64,000 bases of DNA from Streptomyces sp. SPB162. GTDB taxonomy: Bacteria; Actinomycetota; Actinomycetes; Streptomycetales; Streptomycetaceae. Positions 34,357-43,097 of this stretch are shown here, piece by piece. The DNA lies in contig NZ_JAQFII010000001.1 of assembly GCF_029504575.1 (NCBI RefSeq), positions 4,657,001 to 4,721,000 on the forward strand. Direction: 5' to 3'. A program made the translations under genes and the position numbers. Every line of letters begins with the position of its first letter. Within the stretch, counting starts at the first letter, position 1. The notes beneath the pieces were generated by a model. The model ran no database searches, was not told the origin of the DNA, and was given only the letters and a program-made list of their open reading frames with translations.

Positions 34357-34410
34357 CCTCCGATTGTCCCCCGGACCGGAGGTCCCCGAGACCCTGGCGG
34401 CGGCGCTCCG

Positions 34411-34437
34411 TTGGCACTCCGCTTGACCGAGTGCTAA
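34411..34437 (+). promoter_or_regulatory. CIRCE operator 1 (HrcA site) upstream of groES
   Basis: TTGGCACTC-N9-GAGTGCTAA differs by one base from the canonical CIRCE inverted repeat TTAGCACTC-N9-GAGTGCTAA, bound by the heat-shock repressor HrcA. The -35 box of the groES promoter lies within its spacer. Confidence 0.9.
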
Positions 34438-34451
34438 AGCCGTCCTAGTCT
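34423..34451 (+). promoter_or_regulatory. groESL promoter
   Basis: TTGACC (34423-34428) and TAGTCT (34446-34451) are spaced by 17 bp, with the predicted start at about 34458, inside the second CIRCE element. HrcA bound at either operator would block RNA polymerase. Confidence 0.8.
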
Positions 34452-34456
34452 CAGTT

Positions 34457-34483
34457 CTGGCACTCAGCACTGCCGAGTGCCAG
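34457..34483 (+). promoter_or_regulatory. CIRCE operator 2 upstream of groES
   Basis: CTGGCACTC-N9-GAGTGCCAG is a perfect inverted repeat with the CIRCE core GCACTC-N9-GAGTGC and lies 46 bp (start to start) downstream of the first operator. Confidence 0.88.
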
Positions 34484-34584
34484 CACAACAGCGACGGGCA
34501 GGTCCGGCACCCGCGACGACGGGCCTACCAGGTCGCCACCCAGACAGACACTCCCGTTAGCCCTTTGAAGGGGGAGGTCGGAAC

Positions 34585-34893
34585 GTGACGACCGCCAGCA
34601 GCAAGGTTGCCATCAAGCCGCTCGAGGACCGCATTGTGGTCCAGGCGCTCGAGGCTGAGCAGACCACGGCCTCCGGCCTGGTCATCCCGGACACCGCCAA
34701 GGAGAAGCCCCAGGAGGGCGTCGTCCTGGCCGTGGGCCCGGGCCGCTTCGAGGACGGTAACCGTCTTCCGCTCGACGTTTCCGTCGGCGACGTCGTGCTC
34801 TACAGCAAGTACGGCGGCACCGAGGTGAAGTACAACGGCGAGGAGTACCTCGTCCTCTCGGCCCGCGACGTTCTCGCGGTCATCGAGAAGTAG
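34585..34893 (+). CDS. groES: Co-chaperonin GroES
   Basis: GroES caps the GroEL folding chamber. The 102-residue product begins with GTG behind GGGAGG; it has IKPLEDRIVVQALEAEQTTASGLVIPDTAKEKPQEG, containing the mobile loop, and ends with the usual YLVLSARDVLAVIEK. It is 109 bp upstream of groEL and is controlled by the HrcA/CIRCE operators. Confidence 0.97.
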   Translation: MTTASSKVAIKPLEDRIVVQALEAEQTTASGLVIPDTAKEKPQEGVVLAVGPGRFEDGNRLPLDVSVGDVVLYSKYGGTEVKYNGEEYLVLSARDVLAVIEK

Positions 34894-35002
34894 GTCTGCT
34901 TCACCACTAGCAGCAGCCGTGACCTTCCCCCGGGTGATCCGTGTCTACTGACCCGGCGCCCGGGGTTTGGTCTTTGACGAGGAAAAGACGAGGTAGGACG
35001 TA

Positions 35003-36628
<1,626 letters not shown>

Positions 36629-36641
36629 CGTCAGCACGTGA

Positions 36642-36677
36642 CGAGGCCCGGCACCCCCTCGGGGATGCCGGGCCTCG
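36642..36677. terminator. Bidirectional terminator after groEL
   Basis: CGAGGCCCGGC / GCCGGGCCTCG, an 11-bp perfect stem with a G/C-rich inner extension, lies between the convergent groEL stop and the SDR stop. Confidence 0.85.
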
Positions 36678-36684
36678 CCCGTTC

Positions 36685-37452
36685 TCAGTTCTTCGGGTCG
36701 TACTTCCTGCCGGCCTTCGTGGAGACCCCGCTGAAGACCCGGCTGGGCAGATGCCGCGCCAGCGTGACCGCCGTCTTGTAGCGGATGTCGGGCACGCTCA
36801 CCGTCTTCCCCCGCGCCAGATCGCGCAGGGCGGCGGCGACCACCTTGTCGGCGTCGAGCCACGCCCAGTCCGGCACGTTGCCGGCGTTCATCCCGGCCCG
36901 CTCGTGGAACTCGGTCCGCACGAACCCCGGGCACAGCGCCATGAACCGCACGCCGCTGCCCGCCAGTTCGGCCGCGACCCCCTCCGTGAAGCGCACCACC
37001 CACGACTTGCTCGCCGAGTAGGTGCCGCGCGGCATGAAGGCCGCCACCGAGGCGACATTGATCACGAACCCCCGGCCGCGCTCCCGCATCGCCCCCGCCG
37101 CCGCGCCCGTCAGCCGCAGCACCGCCTCGCAGTGCAGCTTCAGCATGGCCAGTTCGTCGGCCATCGGAGCATCCAGGAACGTCCCGCGGTTGCCGAACCC
37201 CGCGTTGTTGACCAGCACGTCGACCCGGTCCGCGAGCCGGGCCTCGACCGCGGCGATACCGGCCTCGTCGGTCAGGTCCGCGGCCAGCACCTCGACCGCC
37301 ACCCCGTACCGCCGGCGCAGCTCCGAGGCGTACTCGTCGAGCCGCTTCTCGTCGCGGGCGACGAGGATCAGCGCGTGCCCGTCACTCGCGAGCCGGCGCG
37401 CGAAGGCGGCGCCGATCCCTGCCGTCGCGCCGGTGATCAGTGAAGTCGTCAT
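36685..37452 (-). CDS. Short-chain dehydrogenase/reductase
   Basis: A classical SDR oxidoreductase of unknown substrate, probably NADP(H)-linked. The 255-residue protein has the cofactor motif TGATAGIG near the start, NNAG (residues about 86-89), catalytic Ser in NVASVAAF, and the active-site YSASK. An Arg three residues after the first strand region (ARDEKRLDE) favours NADPH. It lies 10 bp from the MOSC gene on the same strand, so the two are probably co-transcribed. Confidence 0.9.
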   Translation of the reverse strand: MTTSLITGATAGIGAAFARRLASDGHALILVARDEKRLDEYASELRRRYGVAVEVLAADLTDEAGIAAVEARLADRVDVLVNNAGFGNRGTFLDAPMADELAMLKLHCEAVLRLTGAAAGAMRERGRGFVINVASVAAFMPRGTYSASKSWVVRFTEGVAAELAGSGVRFMALCPGFVRTEFHERAGMNAGNVPDWAWLDADKVVAAALRDLARGKTVSVPDIRYKTAVTLARHLPSRVFSGVSTKAGRKYDPKN

Positions 37453-37461
37453 GCCACGAAG

Positions 37462-38112
37462 TTATCCGAGCCGCTTGCGGATCGACTCCGCGTACGACCT
37501 GTTGATCACGTCGATCGCCACCATCGTCCGCGGCAGCAGCGCCCCCTCCGTCGTCAACGCCCGGAACAGGAACTCGACGGTCACCTCGTGATCGGGCCGC
37601 GACAGCACGGTTATCCCGTCACCGGCCCGCACGACACCCGGCTCGACGACCCGCAGGAAGGCGCCGGGCCTGGCGTCCTGGGTGAAGCGCCGCACCCAGC
37701 CCTTCTCGCCCAGCCACACGGCGAAGGTCCGGCACGGGATTCGCGGCGAGGTCACTTCCAGCACCACCTCACCGACCCGCCACCGTTCCCCGATCAGCGC
37801 GGAGTTGACCTCCACTCCGAGCGTCGTGAAGTTCTCCCCGAACACCCCGTTGGGCAACTCCCGCCCGAGCACCCCCTCCCACCGGTCCAGGTCCTCCCGC
37901 GCGAACGCGTACACGGCCTGGTCGTCCCCGCCGTGGAACCGCCGGTCGACGACGTCGTCCCCCGCGAGCCCACTCCCCGCCACCCCCTGCGGCCCCGGAT
38001 CCGCCACCGCAACCGGCCCCACGACGGGCCGCTTGTCGATCCCGCTCCGCCCGGGGTCGGAGTAATCGACGTCCATCGAGCGGCCGATATTGAGCGACAG
38101 GAGTTTCGACAT
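37462..38112 (-). CDS. MOSC domain-containing protein (YiiM-like)
   Basis: MOSC domains resemble the molybdenum cofactor sulfurase C terminus and act on molybdopterin-linked or N-hydroxylated substrates. The 216-residue product contains the conserved LAGDDVVDRRFHGGDDQAVYAF segment, FGENFTTLG and the possible sulfur-carrying Cys in TSPRIPCRTF. It is the first gene of a two-gene unit with the downstream SDR. Confidence 0.88.
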   Translation of the reverse strand: MSKLLSLNIGRSMDVDYSDPGRSGIDKRPVVGPVAVADPGPQGVAGSGLAGDDVVDRRFHGGDDQAVYAFAREDLDRWEGVLGRELPNGVFGENFTTLGVEVNSALIGERWRVGEVVLEVTSPRIPCRTFAVWLGEKGWVRRFTQDARPGAFLRVVEPGVVRAGDGITVLSRPDHEVTVEFLFRALTTEGALLPRTMVAIDVINRSYAESIRKRLG

Positions 38113-38188
38113 GCGGGCACCTTACGTTCGCCATCCCGCCCAGGCACCCTCCCGGTGGGCTCGCCTCCGGCGGGGGTGCGGATACGCC

Positions 38189-38233
38189 GGCCCTGCGCGG
38201 GTCGGCCCTGCGCGGGTCGGCCCTGCGCGGGTC
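38189..38233. repeat. Triple 15-bp direct repeat upstream of the MOSC gene
   Basis: The unit GGCCCTGCGCGGGTC occurs three times without interruption (38189-38203, 38204-38218, 38219-38233) in the 210-bp gap between the MOSC start and the aminotransferase stop. No gene is present in the gap. Confidence 0.85.
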
Positions 38234-38322
38234 GGTGCGCGCCGGCGGCGGGCTTCCCCCACCCGCCCGGACCGGTCACGCATGCACGCGCGTCGGCACC
38301 CGGGCCCGGCCCCCGACCCCGG

Positions 38323-39468
38323 TCACACCGTCCGCAGGACGGACAACACCCGCTCCACGTCAGCGGACGTGTTGTACAGATGGAAAGCGAACCGCAGGTT
38401 CCCCGCCCGCTCCGACAGCACCACCCCCGCCTCCCTCAACCCGGCCGCCGCCGCGTCCGGCAACCCCGGAACCGACACGATCGCCGACCCCGACCCACCC
38501 CCACCGATCGGCGCGAAGCCGAGACCCGACACCCCGGCCCGGAACGCCGTCGCCAGAGCCACGTCGTGCGCGTGGATCGACTCCACCCCCACCTCCTCGA
38601 TCAGCGTCAGCGACGCCGCCGCCGCCACGAACCCGAGATAGGCCGGCGACGCGTCGAACCGGCGGGCCGTCGTCGCCAGGTGGGCGATCGGGCCGTAGCA
38701 CGCCGCCCAGGGGTCGTCGCCGGCGTACCAGCCGGCGAACGCGGGCGAGAGGCCGTCCTCGGAGCCGGGGCGGACGGTGAGGAAGGAGACGCCGTGCGCG
38801 CCGAGGAGCCACTTGAAGGAGCCGCAGACGACGTAGTCGAAGTCGTCGGCGCGGAGCGGCAGCCAGCCGGCCGCCTGGGTGGCGTCGACGAGCGTGCGCG
38901 CACCGTACGCGGAGGCCGCGGCGCGGATCGCCGGGAGGTCGGCGACGCGGCCGTCGGCCGACTGGACGGCGCTGACGGCGACGAGCGCGGTACCCGGCCG
39001 CACCTCGGCCGCCAGCTCCGCCGGCGGCGCGGAGCGCAGCGTCAGGTCCCCGCGGCCGGCGAACGGGTTCACCAGGGAGCTGAAGTCGCCGTCGGCGACG
39101 AGCACTTCGGAGCCCGCCGGCAGCCGCGCGGCGATCTTGCCGACGCTCGTGGAGACGGTCGAGCCGATGGCGACCCGTTCGACGGAGGTGGACAGCAGCC
39201 GGGCGAAGGTCGCGCGGGCGGCGCCGACGGCGGCCTCGTACCGGTCGAGGGGCGGCCGCCCGGCGGCGCAGTCGTCGATGGCGCCGCGGAGCGCCTCGGC
39301 CGTCCGGGTGGGCGGCAGCCCCATGGTCGCGGTGTCGAGGTACGACGTGCCCGGGGCGATCGCGGAGAACGCACCGCCACCCAGCCCGACCGCCCCGAGC
39401 CCGCCATCCGTGTCATCGGTGCCGTTCGTGCCGTCAGGGGAGCCGTCCGCGCTCAGGAGAGGGTTCAT
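38323..39468 (-). CDS. Class V aminotransferase family protein
   Basis: A PLP-dependent enzyme of the class V (cysteine desulfurase/isopenicillin epimerase-like) fold. From ATG 39468 it has 381 residues: SYLDTATMGLPP and STVSTSVGKIAARL near the start, LVDATQAAGWLPL, and the PLP lysine in SFKWLLGAHG. The active-site Cys of desulfurases is not obvious, so a non-desulfurase role is more likely. It is divergent from a LysR gene across 83 bp, the usual regulator-target layout. Confidence 0.88.
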   Translation of the reverse strand: MNPLLSADGSPDGTNGTDDTDGGLGAVGLGGGAFSAIAPGTSYLDTATMGLPPTRTAEALRGAIDDCAAGRPPLDRYEAAVGAARATFARLLSTSVERVAIGSTVSTSVGKIAARLPAGSEVLVADGDFSSLVNPFAGRGDLTLRSAPPAELAAEVRPGTALVAVSAVQSADGRVADLPAIRAAASAYGARTLVDATQAAGWLPLRADDFDYVVCGSFKWLLGAHGVSFLTVRPGSEDGLSPAFAGWYAGDDPWAACYGPIAHLATTARRFDASPAYLGFVAAAASLTLIEEVGVESIHAHDVALATAFRAGVSGLGFAPIGGGGSGSAIVSVPGLPDAAAAGLREAGVVLSERAGNLRFAFHLYNTSADVERVLSVLRTV

Positions 39469-39551
39469 ACCTTCGAGCCTGCCGCTGGCCGCTCCCAAAG
39501 TCTATTGCCAGTAATTTCGAGGTATCCCCAAGCATCGCTTATGGTTGGAGG

Positions 39552-40457
39552 ATGATCGAAGCACGTCACCTCAGGGTGCTCCGCGCCGTGGCCAGGACCG
39601 GTTCGTTCTCCGCCGCCGCCCGGGAGCTGGGCTGTACCCAGCCCGCGGTCAGCCAGCAGATGAAGGCGCTGGAGCAGTCCGCCGGGACGACCCTGCTGAT
39701 CAGGACCGGCCGGGAGATGCGGCTGACCGAGGCCGGCGAGGCGCTGGTCCGGCACGCCGCCGGGATCCTGGCGGGGCTGACGGCCGCCGAGGAGGAGGTC
39801 GCGGCCATCGCGGGGCTCCGCGCCGGACGGGTGCGGCTGTCGTCGTTCCCGTCGGGCAGTTCGACGCTGGTGCCGACCGCGGTGGCCGGGATGCGCGCCG
39901 CGTACCCCGGTACCAAGATCTCGCTGGTCGAGGCGGAGCCGCCGAAGTCCGTGGAGATGCTCCGGGCGGGGGACTGCGACATCACTCTGGCCTTCCGGTA
40001 CGTGGATCTGCCGACCCCGGCGGAGGAGCAGTGGGACGACCTCGTCGTCCGGCCGTTGCTGACCGACCGGCTGGTCGGGCTGGTGCCGGCCGGGCACCGG
40101 CTCGCGGCCGGGGACCGGCCGGTGCGGATCGAGGAGCTGGCGGAGGAGGAGTGGATCGCGGGCTGCCCGCGCTGCCGCCGCCATCTGGTGGAGGTCTGCG
40201 AGCGCGCGGGGTTCACCCCGCGCATCGACTTCGCGACGGACGACTATCCGGCGGTGGTGGGTCTGGTCGCGGCCGGGCTCGGTGTGGCGGTGCTGCCCGA
40301 GTTGGCGCTGGAGGCGGTGCGCCCCAAGGGCGTCGCGGTGCTGGAGGTGCTCCCGGCCGTGCAGCGCGAGGTGGTGGCCCTCACGCTGCCCGACCTGGCT
40401 CAGGTGCCGGCCGTGGACATGATGCTCGGCCGACTGGCCCGGGCAGGCCTGCGCTAG
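39552..40457 (+). CDS. LysR family transcriptional regulator
   Basis: A 301-residue LTTR: winged helix-turn-helix at residues 1-60 (ARTGSFSAAARELGCTQPAVSQQMKALE), helical linker, and effector-binding domain from about residue 90. It probably controls the divergent aminotransferase. The 83-bp intergenic region contains the small dyad AAGC-ATC-GCTT (39530-39540), but no clear T-N11-A box. The stop codon TAG lies within the CTAG that borders a downstream mobile element. Confidence 0.92.
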   Translation: MIEARHLRVLRAVARTGSFSAAARELGCTQPAVSQQMKALEQSAGTTLLIRTGREMRLTEAGEALVRHAAGILAGLTAAEEEVAAIAGLRAGRVRLSSFPSGSSTLVPTAVAGMRAAYPGTKISLVEAEPPKSVEMLRAGDCDITLAFRYVDLPTPAEEQWDDLVVRPLLTDRLVGLVPAGHRLAAGDRPVRIEELAEEEWIAGCPRCRRHLVEVCERAGFTPRIDFATDDYPAVVGLVAAGLGVAVLPELALEAVRPKGVAVLEVLPAVQREVVALTLPDLAQVPAVDMMLGRLARAGLR

Positions 40458-40657
40458 GCCGTGTCTGACAGATACCGGCGTCCGCCCGGAGGGCGGGGGC
40501 CGGGGCGTCTGGTGCGTGCGATCGCACGGCGGAGGGTCGCCCCTGTAGTGGGCGTACTGGGGCGGGCCCGACAACTGGGGGCCCCTCCCAGCGGTAGCTG
40601 GGGGAGAGCGCGCGTGCCAGGCGTCCCGGGCCAGGCGGGATGCCTGACACGGCCTAG
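40454..40657. mobile_element. MITE-like element with GCCGTGTC terminal repeats and CTAG target copies
   Basis: About 204 bp bounded by CTAG on both sides (40454-40457 and 40654-40657). The ends are inverted: GCCGTGTCTGACA on the left, GCCGTGTCAGGCA (reverse complement) on the right. The interior has no coding frame but contains further palindromes, including GGGGGCCCCTCCCAGC-GGTAGCTGGGGGAG. The layout fits a non-autonomous IS5-type miniature element that inserted at CTAG, the very end of the LysR gene. Confidence 0.65.
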
Positions 40658-40714
40658 GCACGGGCAGGCGCACGCACCTCCTCGGCCGCGAGGAACCCCA
40701 GAAGAAACGATTCT

Positions 40715-41023
40715 TCAGTTCGTCGGCTGCATGGTCATCAGCCGATGCCGCGAGCGGCCCATCATCTCTTCGCGCTCGTCCTCCGTCAGCCCGCCCCACA
40801 CTCCGTAGGGTTCCCGGACGGCCAGTGCGTGCGTCGCGCACTCCGCGCGCACCGGGCATCGCATGCAGACCTCCTTCGCGGAGGCCTCGCGGGCACTTCT
40901 GGCGGCGCCGCGCTCACCTTCTGGGTGGAAGAACAGGGAGCTGTCGACGCCGCGGCACGCCGCGACGAGTTGCCAGTCCCATAGATCGGCGTTCGGGCCC
41001 GGAAGGCGGGAGAAGTCTGCCAT
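40715..41023 (-). CDS. whiD: Developmental WhiB-family iron-sulfur regulator WhiD
   Basis: Wbl proteins carry an oxygen- and NO-sensitive [4Fe-4S] cluster and bind the principal sigma factor. The 102-residue product has the four Cys ligands at 23, 53, 56 and 62 (C-x29-C-x2-C-x5-C) and the GVWGG turn at residues 74-78. The N terminus MADFSRLPGPNADLWDWQL and the position next to bldM identify WhiD, needed for spore maturation in S. coelicolor. The tail is some 10 residues shorter than I recall for S. coelicolor WhiD. Confidence 0.92.
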   Translation of the reverse strand: MADFSRLPGPNADLWDWQLVAACRGVDSSLFFHPEGERGAARSAREASAKEVCMRCPVRAECATHALAVREPYGVWGGLTEDEREEMMGRSRHRLMTMQPTN

Positions 41024-41336
41024 TGCTCATCCCCTCGAAGGGTTTGTTGAGGAGCCAGGGTCCTGCCCGGTCGGTCCCCGGACCGTCCGCGCACTGCCGG
41101 CGGGCCCCAGGTGCTCTCGACCGTACATCTACTGTCTAAGTAGATGTAAATATGACTCATCACAAATTTAGCCGCGAACACCGCGCATCGCTCCAAAGAG
41201 CATCCGAATAGTTCAAATTCCGACATAGGACCCGTTCGGCGGGAAGTATGTCCGGCACATGGGCGCGCGAAGTGCTTCCACGTCCGCCCGGAGTGCGCCC
41301 CGTGGGCCCGCCGTGCGGCTGATCCGTATTCGTTCC
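41024..41336. promoter_or_regulatory. Non-coding region between divergent whiD and bldM
   Basis: This part of the 497-bp gap has no gene I can support. It contains an AT-rich stretch around 41120-41180, unusual here, that may hold the whiD promoter. No standard -10/-35 pair stands out. Confidence 0.4.
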
Positions 41337-41351
41337 CTCACGTAGAGTGCT
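41337..41351. promoter_or_regulatory. Candidate BldD operator upstream of bldM
   Basis: CTCACGTAGAGTGCT matches the BldD consensus NTNACNCWGNGTNAN at all but two defined positions. BldD is known to repress bldM in S. coelicolor. The site lies 20 bp before the sigma-BldN promoter. The match is imperfect. Confidence 0.4.
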
Positions 41352-41370
41352 GGCTACTGCAGCCAAACTC

Positions 41371-41398
41371 CGTAACTCTTTCGAGTGAGGGTCGTTGA
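41371..41398 (+). promoter_or_regulatory. Sigma-BldN promoter of bldM
   Basis: CGTAAC (41371-41376) and CGTTGA (41393-41398) are spaced by exactly 16 bp, identical to the sigma-BldN consensus I recall for bldM p1 of S. coelicolor. Transcription would begin near 41405, giving a 5' leader of about 115 nt. Confidence 0.88.
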
Positions 41399-41520
41399 GA
41401 GTACGGAAGTGGTTGGCGGACGAACGATTCGGGCACATGCCCGACGCCGTCAGCCCCAACGGTGAAGTTTCGTACAGCCTGGAGGCTCAACGTGACGCGG
41501 TTCAGCTGCGGAGGGCGGGC

Positions 41521-42132
41521 ATGACTTCCGTCCTCGTCTGTGACGACTCCCCGCTCGCCCGAGAGGCCCTGCGGCGCGCGGTCGCGACCGTGCCCGGCGT
41601 CGAGCGTGTAACGACCGCGGCCAACGGCGAGGAAGTCCTCCGCCGCTGGGGCGCCGACCGCTCGGACCTCATTCTCATGGACGTCCGGATGCCCGGCCTC
41701 GGCGGTGTCGAGACCGTGCGCCGGCTGCTCTCCGCGGACCCGGGCGCCCGCATCATCATGCTCACCGTCGCCGAGGACCTGGACGGCGTGGCGCTCGCCG
41801 TCGCGGCCGGTGCCCGGGGGTACCTGCACAAGGACGCCTCGCGCGCCGAGCTGCGGGCCACCGTCACCCAGGCCCTCGCCGACCCGACCTGGCGGCTGGC
41901 CCCGCGCCGGCTGCGCTCCGCCGAGATGGGCGCCGCGCCGACCCTGACCGCGCGCGAGATCCAGGTGCTCGAAGGCATGAGCCATGGACGGTCCAACGCC
42001 GAGATCGGCCGCGAGCTGTTCCTCTCCGAGGACACCGTCAAGACGCACGCCCGGCGGCTGTTCAAGAAACTCGGCGCGTCGGACCGCGCCCACGCGGTGG
42101 CCCTCGGCTTCCGCTGGGGCCTGGTCCGCTAG
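41521..42132 (+). CDS. bldM: Response regulator BldM
   Basis: BldM activates genes for aerial mycelium and sporulation, as a homodimer or with WhiI. The ATG at 41521 gives 203 residues, the length known for BldM: receiver domain with Asp8-Asp9, Asp54 (LILMDVRMPG), Thr82 and Lys104 (YLHKDAS), and a LuxR-type helix-turn-helix (LTAREIQVLEGMSHGRSNAEIGRELF). Earlier in-frame starts fall in the leader. Genetic work on S. coelicolor found Asp54 dispensable, so the protein is treated as atypical although the pocket looks intact here. Confidence 0.94.
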   Translation: MTSVLVCDDSPLAREALRRAVATVPGVERVTTAANGEEVLRRWGADRSDLILMDVRMPGLGGVETVRRLLSADPGARIIMLTVAEDLDGVALAVAAGARGYLHKDASRAELRATVTQALADPTWRLAPRRLRSAEMGAAPTLTAREIQVLEGMSHGRSNAEIGRELFLSEDTVKTHARRLFKKLGASDRAHAVALGFRWGLVR

Positions 42133-42356
42133 GTGGACATAGGGCCATGCGCGGTGGGCTTTCGGGTGGAGCCGCTCCGCTCGTACCGGTTTTCCGAGCG
42201 AGGACGCATGCTTGACGTATGGACTTCCTCGGGGATCGGCGGGCGGGGCAGCGGGGGGACGCCGTGAAGGCGGCCGACGCCCCCGCGCATAACGCTTCGG
42301 TGCACAAGGACTCACGCGATGCGGCAGAAAGTCCTGCGGCCATGCACCATGGACCG

Positions 42357-42986
42357 ATGCGAGACGAGGCCAACGGCGACAACGCAGCCTTCGGCGCCCT
42401 CGTCCGCCGTGCGGTCGATGGTGACGAGCAGGCGACCCACGACCTGCTGGCACTCGTGCACCCGCTGGCCGAGCGGTACTGCCGCGGCCGGCTGTCCCGA
42501 TTGCCCGGTGATGCTCGTCACTTCGTGGACGACCTCGCGCAGGAGGTCTGCCTCGCCGTGCTGTGCGCGCTGCCGCGCTATCGCGACCAGGGGCGGCCGT
42601 TCGAGGCGTTCGTCTTCGCCATCGCCGCCCACAAAGTCGCGGATCTGCAGCGGGCCGCCATGCGCGGCCCGGGCAGTACCGCCGTGCCCTCCGACGAGAT
42701 GCCGGAGAAGCCGGACGACTCGCTCGGTCCCGAGGAGCGCGCGCTGCTCAGCAGTGACGCGGCCTGGGCCAAGAAACTGCTCGCCAACCTCCCCGAGCAC
42801 CAGCGGGAACTGGTGCTGCTCCGGGTCGCGGTCGGCCTCACCGCCGAGGAGACCGGGCAGGTGCTGGGGATGTCGCCCGGGGCTGTCCGGGTTGCCCAGC
42901 ACCGCGCCCTCAGCAGGTTGCGCGCCATCGCGGAGGAGTCCGCGGAGGCCTCGACCGGCGGCGATTCCCGGGGTCTCAGCGCGTAG
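42357..42986 (+). CDS. shbA: RNA polymerase sigma factor ShbA
   Basis: ShbA is the sigma factor that, in S. griseus, drives transcription of hrdB, the principal sigma gene. From ATG 42357 the product has 209 residues: region 2 (FVDDLAQEVCLAVLCALPRYRDQGRPFEAFVFAIAAHKVADLQRA) and region 4 (LPEHQRELVLLRVAVGLTAEETGQVLGMSPGAVRVAQHRALSRLR). Longer starts at GTG 42264 (good GGGGGGA site) and ATG 42342 are possible. Position between bldM and guaB matches the S. coelicolor order. Confidence 0.88.
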   Translation: MRDEANGDNAAFGALVRRAVDGDEQATHDLLALVHPLAERYCRGRLSRLPGDARHFVDDLAQEVCLAVLCALPRYRDQGRPFEAFVFAIAAHKVADLQRAAMRGPGSTAVPSDEMPEKPDDSLGPEERALLSSDAAWAKKLLANLPEHQRELVLLRVAVGLTAEETGQVLGMSPGAVRVAQHRALSRLRAIAEESAEASTGGDSRGLSA

Positions 42987-43097
42987 AACCGCTACTCAGC
43001 CGGTGCTGGTCCCCAGGTCCCGGCTCCGCAGCGGGGAATGCCGGCGGAGTCCACTAGCATTGAACAACTCGCCGGGCAAGACCATTGGGAAGGTGTC

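Noticed and set aside
32419..34437. 672-codon plus-strand frame overlapping the deacetylase and methyltransferase genes
   Set aside because: It overlaps two well-supported genes and its translation is low-complexity Arg/Pro/Ala sequence.
38189..38233. Possible CRISPR array
   Set aside because: The 15-bp units are adjacent without spacers and there are no cas genes; the 18-bp repeats at 61493-61600 fail for the same reason.
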